From assembly GCF_000315625.1 (NCBI RefSeq), contig NW_005434670.1:621282-685281 (forward strand): a stretch of 64,000 bases of DNA, read 5' to 3'. Source of the DNA: Guillardia theta CCMP2712. Taxonomy: Eukaryota; Cryptophyceae; Pyrenomonadales; Geminigeraceae. Under the pieces are notes generated by a model. It searched no databases, was not told where the DNA came from, and was given only the letters and a program-made list of their open reading frames with translations. Within the stretch, counting starts at the first letter, position 1, and the number at the start of each line of letters is the position of its first letter. Shown here piece after piece: positions 10,721 through 20,291 of this stretch. A program made the translations under genes and the position numbers.

Positions 10721-11779
10721 ATGAGCATGGTGCTTGGATACTGGCTAGGATACAGCTCTGAGAAGGCATGCGGTTGTTGGGAGCTCCTCATGTTACAATC
10801 AAGTGCAAAGATCCTGATCCCCAAGAAGAGGATTCTGATCTTCATGCCCCTGCTCTTGGTCGCATGCAGTGCGGCTCGTGCTAAGAGGATCACGTCTTCA
10901 TCACTGCGACTTCGTGGAGGACAGCCTGTGGCTCTTTCCGAGAACATCCAGGAGGTGAATCTGGAGAGTGAAGCGAGCTCGACCACGGCCAGGAAAAGAT
11001 CTTATCTGGCGCAAGTGAGGGTTCTCGAACCCAGTCAACCAGGGAGTGACACAGAGTCAGACACAGACCAAGAGACGGCGAAGAGGAAGAGGATGTGCAT
11101 CGGCATGAATAAAGTCCTTGAGGACCACATGGATGAGGAGCGCGGCGGGGGGGGTGCGGATTCTTTTTCCAGCGGTGCTGGGCACGAGCATGCAGACGAC
11201 AATGCTGCGTGCCCATCGCATGTCGTCGACCATGCAGCATCTGTTGAGTCCACGATCAGAAAGAAGAAGAGGTGCCTCAAGGTAGGAAGGGAGGCGATGC
11301 GAAGGGAGGAAAGCAAGGGTTCCTTGAGACGAGCAGAATCGGTCAGCAGCAGCGTTCGCGACGAGTCGCCGGGGAGGAGCTCGATGGACAGCCAAGACAA
11401 CCTGGAAGACAGAGAGACTAAGGGCAATGAGAGTGCACGGAGGAAGAGGAGGCAGCTAGCAGGTATTCAAGAAGCCCTGCTTGAGGAAGAGAGGGAGGCG
11501 AGGCAAGAGGAAGGGGCAGGGGGCCCAGAGTGCAACACTGTACGGAAGAAGAGGATGCAGACGCGCAGAGTGAGGGAGGCGATGGACCAGGAAGGAGAGC
11601 AGGACAGGAACGACCTGCAGATGCTGCTTGACTCCTCCCTCTCTACTCCTCAGAAGCCTGAGCGGCTCCCCCCACCAGGTGCTCCAATCTTGAGCTGCCA
11701 TGTGTTGACGGTTCGTAGGTGGCAGGACCATGATGAATCGGTTTGTGTCCTCGCCCTTTCGGTACTGTCATCGTTGTAG
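10721..11779 (+). CDS. Secreted or anchored protein with LRLRGG motif and repeated basic motif
   Basis: The ATG at 10721 leads into a hydrophobic stretch (RILIFMPLLLVACSAARA) that looks like a signal peptide or anchor, followed by SSSLRLRGG. The rest is charged and low in hydrophobics, with five spaced copies of a short motif: ARKRSYLAQVRVL, KRKRMCIGMNKVL, IRKKKRCLKVGREAM, ARRKRRQLAGIQEAL and VRKKRMQTRREV-like (actual VRKKRMQTRRVREAM). Linkers are Glu/Ser/Asp-rich. I recognise no catalytic domain. The basic cluster followed by an amphipathic helix suggests a repeated binding element, but this is inference. The 3' end may be spliced: a GTGCTCC donor near 11681 and an acceptor near 11719 are present, so the stop at 11779 is provisional. 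Confidence 0.6.
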   Translation: MSMVLGYWLGYSSEKACGCWELLMLQSSAKILIPKKRILIFMPLLLVACSAARAKRITSSSLRLRGGQPVALSENIQEVNLESEASSTTARKRSYLAQVRVLEPSQPGSDTESDTDQETAKRKRMCIGMNKVLEDHMDEERGGGGADSFSSGAGHEHADDNAACPSHVVDHAASVESTIRKKKRCLKVGREAMRREESKGSLRRAESVSSSVRDESPGRSSMDSQDNLEDRETKGNESARRKRRQLAGIQEALLEEEREARQEEGAGGPECNTVRKKRMQTRRVREAMDQEGEQDRNDLQMLLDSSLSTPQKPERLPPPGAPILSCHVLTVRRWQDHDESVCVLALSVLSSL

Positions 11780-13619
11780 ACGACGATGGAGCAAGGGAGA
11801 CTGACTGCCTGCAGCTTCTTCTCAAGCATCGTGAACTCCCTGTCGCCGGTATCGGTGCGTCTGCCCTTCTCACTCCAGCTCGTTCTGATGGAGCCTGCAA
11901 GTTTGGCAAGTCTCGCCAACCAGCCAGCAGGCAGGAGAGGCCCAAGGAGGGAGCTCTCTCCATGTCCTCAAGGAACGGGACGAGGGCGAAGCTTTCCGTG
12001 ACCTCGCTCGCTCCCTCCGCTGCCCTGCCGCTGTCTGACCTGGTCCGGAGCGGCGGACTTACTGCAACATGGACCGACAGCAGTCTGAGGATGGCCGGAG
12101 TCGGCAGGTGCAAGCACGTGTACAACGAGGCGATGCTGGGGCAGGACGGCGTGATCCTGATACCAGAGCAGGCCAAGTGACCCCCCGTGATAGCCCCACA
12201 GCCTCCTCACCAACTTTGAGCAGGTCCATGGAGGAGGCTATCACGTCGAACCCGCAGAGCTCACACCACGTCTTGGTCGATTCCTCGCAGCGCAGCTTGT
12301 GTTGGTCGGGGGTGCAGGAGATTTTGCACAACCAGAGCCTGTGCCTTGTTTGTATAAGTGAACTTGCCCACTACCCTCCGGTGACGTCAGCACCAGTTCG
12401 AAGCCTGTCAGTCTCCTGACGTGCCACAAGTTGCTGCAGGGCCAGTGGAGGCTGCATGAAGGGTCCAACGGCTCCTTTCACAACTGCGACTTGAGGTGGA
12501 TCCCGACGCCTCCATCCCGCCTGTAACATGCGACCGCAGGAGTTCGGCAGCGAGCTGGGAGGACAGCCTTGTGCAGGTGCATGGAGGGGTCTGGACGTTC
12601 AACCAAAGCAGCATCCGCTGCAAGGGAGGGACGAGCCTAAGCTTGCATGGCCTGGCAGAAGCGCGGTGATGAGTAAGAGGGAGGAGGAGGAGCTGGCTGA
12701 TCGATTTGCAGTGCGTACAACTCGACCTTGGGGGGATTCTCAACCAAAGATACGGACACTTGTTTCTCGGCTGCCTCCGTCAGCGAAAGGTTTGGATCCC
12801 TTGCTCGCCCGGACCGGAACCCGGCCTCTTCCTCCCCTCGACTCGCACCCCTCTCCTCGTCCTCCTCCTTCTCGTCTTCCTCCTCCTCCTCCTCCTCCTC
12901 CTCCTCCTCTGAGCATGGGTGGAGCAGCTCCTTCTTCTCGTGCTCGCGATGTGTCCTTCACTTTGCATGTAAGTCCAGCTGCACGTGTTTTCCTCCTCCC
13001 TCTCCCTCTCCCCTCCCCAGCTCTTCCTCACCGTCTCACGGGCAGCTCGAACTGGAGCGGCGCTGATCGTCTCCGGCTACGGCTTCGCCCGATGCTCCAA
13101 CAGGTCAGGGCCCGGAGGAGTGTGTGGCCGCCGTCCCTTCTCAGTTTCTTGCCCCAGCTCCCTCTCCCACTCCCACGAGGCCATCCGGATGGACGGCAAC
13201 TCGAAGGCTATCGTCAGCGACTCCGTCCTCCTCGACAACCGCCGGTGGGTCTCCCGTGTGCCATGGGCCCGCTCCGTGACGCTGTGAAGGAGCTTCACCG
13301 TTACCACTCCCGGCCGCCTTCACCTTGTCAACGACGTCGTGAACTTTGACAGGAGGAGCGTCAGGCTGGGAGGTGAACTCAACTGTTCCAGCGAGTCTCC
13401 TGCTCCTGAAGAGAGCGCAGGGTGCATCACTCAAGACAGGAGCACCTTCTTTACGTGAGTTCTGCTGGTCTACTCAGTTTGCCGTCAGCTCCTGTGCTGC
13501 TGTTTCTGTCTTGGCCAAGACTCCGCTGTTCTCACAGCATGGCATGGGATGGTTGTGAGAGTGAGGACGACGGTGCCGCTTGTAAATATTCCATGTGCCT
13601 CTACACTGTTAAGATGTGA
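11780..13619 (+). CDS. Multi-exon Cys-containing protein, beta-helix-like
   Basis: Several plus-strand pieces read as one extracellular-type protein broken by short introns. They include SGGLTATWTDSSLRMAGV near 12050, LTCHKLLQGQWRLHEGSNG near 12420, GGVWTFNQSSIRCKGGTSL near 12580, SRAARTGAALIVSGYGFARC near 13035, and IRMDGNSKAIVSDSVLLDN near 13185. A C-terminal part follows (LVNDVVNFDRRSVRLGGEL, 13330), then an intron from GTGAGT at 13455 to CACAG at 13538 and a Cys-rich end (WDGCESEDD... CLYTVKM) with stop at 13619. Short repeated strands with Gly/Asn/Ser turns resemble right-handed beta-helix proteins. Exon borders 11780-13000 are not resolved, and the gene may be joined to the one at 10721. 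Function unknown. Confidence 0.45.
12873..12909. repeat. CCT trinucleotide microsatellite
   Basis: A CTC/CCT run of about 12 units inside the 12.8-13.0 kb part of the beta-helix-like gene, probably intronic. It opens poly-Ser, poly-Pro and poly-Leu frames that are artefacts. Confidence 0.85.
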
Positions 13620-13956
13620 TTGAATAATATTTTTTTTGTCGAGGAGAGAGTGATGAGGATTTAAGAAACTTACTAAGCACAAACAGGAACTAATCGTAAT
13701 CGTACATGCATGAGTTCTCCAAGTTCATCATTCACTCTTCGATTATTGTTTCAAGACACGTTCGGCTGCGGAACATCGCAGCATATCAAACGCATTTCGG
13801 TAGCGTTCGGCAAGTTGTAAGACACGCAGATGTTGCATGAACACCGTAAATCCCTGGAGCTATCGCAAAGCTGCAGCAAACAGACGGCTGGAGACCGAGA
13901 GATCGTGTCAGTGCAACTAACGACACATTTGACCTCACCTCTGTCCTCCTCTAGTT
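13620..13956. other. Intergenic space between convergent genes
   Basis: AT-richer 3'-flank DNA between the plus-strand beta-helix-like gene and the minus-strand gene ending at 13957. A GAATAATATTTTTTTT stretch at 13621-13636 may act in 3'-end formation. No gene seen. Confidence 0.4.
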
Positions 13957-14673
13957 TCAATCACTGTAGTTGTCATAGAACTTGAGGCTGTTGTCCTCAA
14001 TAGCTGCAGGGGAGTGTGAACGTGAAGAAAGTGGCAGCGTCCATGATCATGGCAAGGCAAGCAGAAACTTACAGGTGATGTGACCATCATCAATTTCGAC
14101 TTCAGGCGCGATCATGAAACCCCACTGGGACGAGTATGTAGGATAGCTGTTGTCGTATTCCCACGATGGCAGATCACCTGCAGTGGAAATCGTGAGCCCT
14201 CAGGCATGGAGACATGCTGTCCCCCATGCAAGAGATGAGAAGAAGTCTTGTTTCTCACCATCCTCGTTGGATCTGATTCTGCTGATATCGAACTGATTCA
14301 CCTCTCCTGGGTAATGGCTCTCGCTCGTAGCCGTCCTGCTGTAGTACTCCGTCCTGCCCGCGACCGGCTCCCCTGATTCAGGATCGATGGGGGTTCCGTT
14401 CTCGAGTCCGAAGTCGAAGAGAGAGTTGCCGGAGCTCTCCGGCTGCGGGTCCTCAGGCACCATGAACTTCCCGTCGTCCTGCAGTCCCTTGATCCTCCAG
14501 TTCTCCCCGAGCCACAACCTCTGCTGCCTCAGCATCGACCTAGGGAGAGCCCGCACTAGGAGCTCACTTCTTTCCTGCCTCCTCGAGCTCATCATCGCAG
14601 TGATTGCAAGCAGGCATGTCACCGCTGCTGCTGTGCATGCCGCCCACCTTGCTACCACCGCCCCGTTAGCCAT
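13957..14673 (-). CDS. Small N-terminally anchored protein, unknown function
   Basis: Three exons join in phase: 14673-14259, 14177-14073 and 14003-13957, giving 188 residues. Introns are 81 and 69 bp with GTGAG/GTAAG donors and CTGCAG acceptors. Residues about 8-27 form one hydrophobic segment (WAACTAAAVTCLLAITAM) followed by Arg residues, so a type II anchor or uncleaved signal is likely. The remainder is acidic and hydrophilic, with EYYSRTATSESHYPGEVNQF and a C-terminal exon rich in Asp/Tyr (LPSWEYDNSYPTYSSQWGF). No family recognised. The start is next to a short GC-rich patch (14705-14765), as for other genes here. Its N-terminal layout resembles the proteins starting at 23958 and 45129. 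Confidence 0.75.
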
Positions 14674-16262
14674 GGCTGAAGAGCCGTCGTAACCGCCAGA
14701 AACGGTATCATAGTAGCAGCCCCCCCCGGGGTGTTCCGGGCCGCTCGGACGGGCCTAGCCGGTCACTGATAGCGTCACTGATACTTGGGATGGTGTCTGA
14801 GGGGGTGGGGTGGTGAAGGGACCGGTGCCAGAATGGCGGGAAAAGCTCGAAGGTCCGGGTTGCGATGCGGCCTGGGAGTAAGAGGATGTAGGAGGGGTAT
14901 GTAGAATGGGAGAAGGGAGGGGAAGGGGCCTTGAGGGTTTGATATAGTCGTTCACTTATGAAATGTTAAAGATAGCGGTATGGAGGGGGGATCTTTCATA
15001 TGGCCATTTGAGGGTATCAGGGGGTGGTTGACAGGAGGGGCTATGATGTAGGTCAGGGACCTTGATGATAAAACATAGTCACTCACTTATGAAATATTTC
15101 TGGTAGAGGTGGTCAGGTTCCTCAGGAGAGGGGGGAATGACAGGTGATCCGAGGGCTTGTGGAAAGCAGAGGTTAGAAGTCGATGGTAATACCCTTACGT
15201 TTCAGAAATAGTGTCTCACTTATAAAATTGGTGAGGTATGGGTGGATAGACAATGGGGTCCCCCACATTCGGCCACTCCCCTTGTGACGTTCACCCCTCC
15301 TCGCGCGGTGGCAGTTTTTTTTTTTGAGAGGATCCAGAATTTGCGAAGGGGGGTGGTATCACAAGGAGAAATCGGGGGTCGTGAAAATAGAGTAAACTAT
15401 TATTACGAGGAGATGTACTAGTAAACTTTTTCTGGTAATATTCCATAATCCATATATCAGAACCGCTGTGGGATCTTCGGAAGGAGGACCCCCTTGTGAA
15501 AAAAAACATTGTCGCTGGGCGGAGCGCGTGCTCGTCTGTGCTACTCCAGGTAATGGCGCCGCCGGCCGGGTTGGAAACTAGTCGATCTTCATACACGAGC
15601 AGCCCTGACCCTCGCCCTCCTCCTCGGGGCTAACTTGATGCTTCATGCTGTCACCTCCTTCCGCCTGACTGAAGATGGATAATTGTTTCGTGGAGTTGCT
15701 CACACCGGTTCAAGGTCGTTGCGACCTATCCCGGTTCCTCGTTCCGGCGAATGCGCGGTGTCTTGTGTTTAGGCTCTTGGAATGGTTTGATCAGTGATTG
15801 CTCTCGTTGCCTTCTCTTCCTCTAGTAATGTATGCGATTTGCGCAAGAGAACATGTTTTTACGCTGTTGAACATGGGATCTTGGTTGCGTTTTCCACAGG
15901 AAACCTTGTGTTGATTTGTGACTATCTTGTACTGTAGTAGGGCTGATGTCACTCTTGACTGATGTTCGATAATTTGTCGCATTGAAGAACACGGCTTTGA
16001 TTCGTGTGAAATTTTTGTTTCTTCTACCTTTTTTGCATCCTCAAGTGCGCTTATCGCAATGTTACAAATTCCGTCTTTTTTCCACCTTCACCACTGATTT
16101 ACGAGATTTTTCAGTATTCCTAGTTTTTTGCATTAGTTTTGTTCTATGTGCAAGTGTAGTATCTATGACTAACTTCACCATATGATTATCATTGGGCAAT
16201 AACCTTGCTGTAGAACGATTCCAACATGCGACTGACAACAGTTCTCAGGGACCCTTCACGAG
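14674..16262. other. Intergenic region with GGGGT-rich tract and a diverged repeat
   Basis: A small GC-rich patch (14705-14765) is followed by a GGGGT/GGAGGG-rich tract to about 15260. Inside it the motif TCACTTATGAAAT, preceded by ATAGT, recurs about every 130 bp (14941-14965, 15073-15097, 15207-15228). From 15620 to 16262 the DNA is AT-richer and gene-free, probably promoter and 5' leader of the cold-shock gene. No convincing open frame. Confidence 0.5.
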
Positions 16263-16749
16263 ATGTCGAAGATCACCGGCAAAGTCAAGTGGTTTAACGT
16301 GAAGAAAGGCTGTGAGTGCAGAAAGATCACCTCCGCTGGATATGTGCACTAACATGTGGCTCAGACGGTTTCATCACGCCAACGAACGGGGGTGAAGACA
16401 TTTTTGTTCACCAGACTGCCATCCATGCGTGAGTGCCAACATCTTGTTTCTGTGCGCGTCGTAACGAAGTCTTCGTGCAGTGAGGGCTTCCGCAGCCTGA
16501 AGGAGGAGGAAGAGGTCGAGTTTGAGATCTCCGACAATGGCGGCAAGTCCAAGGCCATCAATGTCACTGGCCCCGCGGGAGCTTACGTTCAGGGAGCTCC
16601 GCGCCACACCAAAGGTACTTGAAGTCGGAGATGTAAGAGCAGCAGCTGACCCACTAGCAGGCTCACGCAACTACAGGCCTAGAAACCAGAGGAAGGACAA
16701 CAAGGATCCCAAGGCTGAGAACGCAGGCGAATCAAGTCAACCAGCTTGA
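16263..16749 (+). CDS. Cold-shock-domain (Y-box type) nucleic-acid-binding protein
   Basis: Four exons, 16263-16311, 16365-16428, 16481-16614 and 16661-16749, join in phase to give 111 residues. The cold-shock fold is clear: [15 protein letters not shown] holds RNP1 (KGYGFI), and [12 protein letters not shown] holds RNP2 (DIFVHQ). Then come [16 protein letters not shown] and a C-terminal tail rich in Arg/Asn/Lys ([13 protein letters not shown]). Such proteins bind single-stranded RNA or DNA and act as RNA chaperones or translational regulators in nucleus and cytoplasm. Introns are 53, 52 and 46 bp; the first has a clear branch site (CACTAACATG) 12-16 bases before CAG and splits the RNP1 Tyr codon. 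The start codon begins the beta-1 region directly, as in short algal and plant homologues. Confidence 0.93.
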
Positions 16750-17093
16750 TCACAGAGAATGTCCGTTGCGTATGGTTTCAATTTTGTTAGCCTGCCTAGC
16801 TTTTTGAATGATAAACTGTACAAGTCTTGTACGCAAATGATTTGCTTCGGGAACTCTTGCTGTGGAGTGGCGTGACGCTGTTCTGTGACTACGCACTGCT
16901 CTGTGTTGGGTTCCTGGATCAAGATCATGCGTGTCTGGCTTGATACTTTTGTTTATGAATAAATTTTGGATGAAAAGGCGCCAACGTTATTTTGTGAGCA
17001 TAACCTGGGCACTCACCACTGAGTCGTCATCTGTACGCAACTTCAAACGAGGGAAACGGGAACGAGAGCAGCAGCAAGAACTGAGCAAAAGCT
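16750..17093. other. Intergenic space between convergent genes
   Basis: AT-rich 3' flanks of the cold-shock gene and of the mitochondrial carrier gene. TGAATAAATTTTGG at 16955-16968 resembles a polyadenylation signal for the plus-strand gene. No coding content recognised. Confidence 0.5.
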
Positions 17094-19057
17094 CTACTCA
17101 CAGAATCTTTTGATCATTCCAGGAATCCTAGAGGGACTGGGTAAGCCGATGCCTTGCCGACCTTCAGCCGACTGGGGAAGAGAACAAGAGAGGTCTTGTG
17201 CGGACGTGGACGGCATAATCTTGAGAATGTTTGCCAGAGCAATCTGTGCGGTGTTACTGTGAGGTAAACAATGTCTGTGAGAAGATTATGCAACTCACCT
17301 CGTATGTTGATATTCCCACGGCAAAAAAAGTCGCCGACCTGTCAAATACATTCGAGATGAGCAGACAGGGGGAGGACGAAAGGAGAACGAGGACGAGGCT
17401 GGAAAGAAGAAAATAAACGAGGAGGAGAGAGGAGAAAAGGAGAAGGAGGTAAGGAGTGGCGGTACGAGCAAAGAGGAGGAAGGGCACCATATCAGTCGCG
17501 GGATGAAACCAGCCCACAGCGCTTGGATTCCCTGCAGCTTTCAGTGAGCTCGGAGTTGCAGTTCGCCTTGCAGGTCGGGCACCTCCTGTCTCCCTATTGT
17601 GATCATCGCCCGTAGGGGAAACTGCGCAGGCGTCTGCAGCAAGGGGATGTCAAGGCGAGGAAGAGGTCATTGAGTATGCTGCTCGCCTGTCCCAGCATAA
17701 TTCTAGTCTTAACGACATCGAGGGGGTTCGTTGCGAACGACGAAAGGCATCTAGAGACAGGGGGAGTCAGGCTAGCGTATAGAGCCCATCGGGGATCTAA
17801 TGAGCGGAGGAAGCATCTAGCAAGCAACAAGACGAAGGTTTTAGACAGCGCAGACCCTGCGGTGATGCCAGCCCCGAACAGCTCAGCTGGCTCCAGTTGG
17901 CGCTGGACAGCAAGTTCACTCTCTCCGAATAATCATTCACCAGAGCAAAAGGAACCTGAAACCTGCTGATCATCATGGCCTTGATCTGTTCGTAGATCCC
18001 AAACTTTAGCATGGCCCTGAGACTGGCTTAGCCCCGACCGCAACAGGCACAAGGCCTGACCCTGGCGCGTTGCGGAGAAGGGTGGCGAAGTACCCGTTGT
18101 ACATGGCTCCGATTCCTTCTCGCTGAATCCAACGTAAAAAAGTAGCGCCCAGACATCAAGAGCTCACTTGAATGATATCTTTCATCAGACTTAGAGCCTT
18201 CTGACCGCTTGCTAGCTGACCGACCTGTGGGTTGGAGAGGGTCAGCGTTCCAAACTAATACTGTGGATGAGGTAGGATCGAACTTCGGCCCATAGGGCAT
18301 ACCTGGCATCGCTGCTTCAGCACTTCCTTGGGGACAAAGATCAAGGACGACACGGCGTTCCCCGTCATCGCCGCCAGAGATGGAGAGAAATTCTGGCGAT
18401 CCCGCGTCACCAGACAGCAACTTCAAGACGGGTTTTCAATGCACCTTCGTCTTGTCCGGAAGGATGTTGGACCAGACCCTGCAAAACTTTCAGGGGGCTC
18501 GGGACTTAGGATAGACACTCTAAAACGATAAGATGGACGCTCTGGATCAGAATAGACATCGCTCTCACCCTTTCATCGACTCATAGGTGCTGAAGTAAAG
18601 GAAAGAAGATATGAAGGAGCCAGCTGCTGCTGTCCTGGCTCCTGCAGATTCGGTCAACGCACGCAGCGTGTCTGAGACTCCCTCCTACCCGCATACAGGC
18701 CGTGGTACAGTCCTCTCTCCTGCACATCTCCATCAGTTCTCGCCTCCAAGGCAGGCTCGCATCACCTTCACTGCCTTCAACCCCCCATCAATCCAACCCG
18801 AAAACTTGTTGGTCGAATCAGCTTGCTTCATGGTCTTCAGCGTGTCCAGAGGATGCAGGAGGAACGAAACAGAAGATCCAGCCAGCCCCCCGGCAATGCC
18901 TGAAATTTCTTCATGTCAAGTCCGAGTCACCACTCTCCCTCCCAGCGGTCGCAGCACACAGTCGTAACAGCCTGAAGGCCATACCTGACAGGATTCCCCT
19001 CAGCTGGCATGGGATCTCGTAGCCACGTAAGAAGCATTTGTTCCCGTCATGGGGCAT
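17094..19057 (-). CDS. Mitochondrial carrier, S-adenosylmethionine carrier-like (SLC25A26)
   Basis: Eight or more small exons encode the three mitochondrial-carrier repeats. From the ATG at 19057: LRGILSG joins GIAGGLAGSSVSFLLHPLD-TLKT (repeat 1, PLDTLKT, near 18850). Then GSFISSFLYFSTYESMK (18610), AMTGNAVSSLIFVPKEVLK (repeat 2, PKEVLKQR, 18340), IGAMYNGYFATLLRNAPG (18100), MLKFGIYEQIKAMM (17990), AELFGAGITAGSALS and SSFATNPLDVVKTRIML (repeat 3, 17710). The end is IQALWAGFIPRLIW (17510), TFFAVGISTYE (17330) and a last exon with stop at 17094. The V-P-x-E-V-x-K-Q-R form in repeat 2 and NPLDVVKTRIML in repeat 3 recall SAM carriers, which import SAM into mitochondria or plastids in exchange for S-adenosylhomocysteine. 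Family membership is firm; the substrate is inference. Confidence 0.85.
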
Positions 19058-20291
19058 GCTTCTTCTGGGATTGTCTGCCAGAGCCGATGCTTGCAGCACT
19101 GCGGCGGGACTCGAGCCAACTTTGCCCGGGTGAGGAAAGAAGTTCGGCAACTCAAGGGGGCACGCAGGCTCCGAGATGCAGAGCAGAGTCGTCAACAACA
19201 GAGCAGCCCTAATGGCAGGTCAGCTGAAATAATTCGGACAGGTGTCCCCGCTATGATGACAAGGCGCATTGGACATCAGGGAGGACCTTTACCTTGCATA
19301 TCGAGCGGATCCTAGTGAGTCACTCGCGTTCTCCAACGTTGTAGAGTTGACCTTGCCACTACCGAAGTGACTCGACGATGGTGAACAAGGTGAATGATCT
19401 CCCAAGACAGCATAGCTCCTTCTCTGGTGTGCCTCGCTGCCACTGCCCTTTGATATCCTCCCCATGGTAGCCTTCAGCTCCACTGTAACGCTGTCATGCG
19501 AAACCTCGCAGTCACTGATGCAAGGAGACGCCCTGACATCTGGGCATCCACATGGTACAGAGAAGGAGGAGGAGGAGGAGGAGGAGGAGGAGGAGGAGGA
19601 GGAGGAAGGCTGGCAAGAATGAGGAGATATGCCGCTTCTCCTTCGCTTGCGCTTTGCCTGCATTGAAGGTTGAGAGAACGAACGTTTGGGCAACAGATCC
19701 AGCGAAAAATACTTTTAAACATAATTTCAAGTATTATAGTAACAGCAAAAATTATATTGAGAATTTATAAATCCGTGTGTAAAACAGTTTTTCTTCCATT
19801 CCACTACCCTTGGGATCTGCTGCTTGGTTGCACTGGGGTAGGGTTGTAATAATTGCTGAGGGTGGGGTACATCTCACCCCAAATCTAGGGGTGGGATGAC
19901 ACTGAGGGCTGGTTGACACCGGTATTGGCTATATCACGAGAAATCGTTTCGATATATGGTAGGGTAATGAATAGGACACCCCCGTCAGGGTGGTAATTCG
20001 CTAATCTGTGTAGGGTAGGGTGATCAGGGATGAACGAGGGGGTAGGGTTAGTAGGGTTGGGTCATAAAGGGAATAACTAACTATTCCCGTACCGGACAAT
20101 GCTGCCGGCCCGCCCGGTCCGGGCCCCGGGCCGTCGTCGCCGTTGGAGGTTTTGTCGTGCATGTGTGGTCGGAGTAGACTTTTCTGCTGCCTCTATTACT
20201 TTTCCTAAAATTCTGTTGAGGCGGGTTTGTTTGGGTTATCCTTTCCCGGTTTGCCTACCCCCAAGGCTTTTTGCATTTCATCCCGATTGCC
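19058..20291. other. Intergenic region with AGG microsatellite and telomere-like G-rich tract
   Basis: 19563-19607 is an uninterrupted GAG/AGG run of about 14 units. A minus-strand open frame over it (19289-19693) is mostly poly-Ser and unconvincing. From 19795 to 20090 the DNA carries GGGGTAGGG, GGGTAGGGTG and GGGTAGGGTTAGTAGGG words. A short GC-rich patch (20100-20140) then precedes the BRE-like gene. The gap lies between divergent genes, so it should contain both promoters. Confidence 0.5.

Noticed and set aside
19289-19693. Minus-strand frame of 134 codons with poly-Ser
   Set aside because: Dominated by the AGG microsatellite; alternative frames are equally open (poly-Arg, poly-Leu, poly-Pro) and there is no domain.
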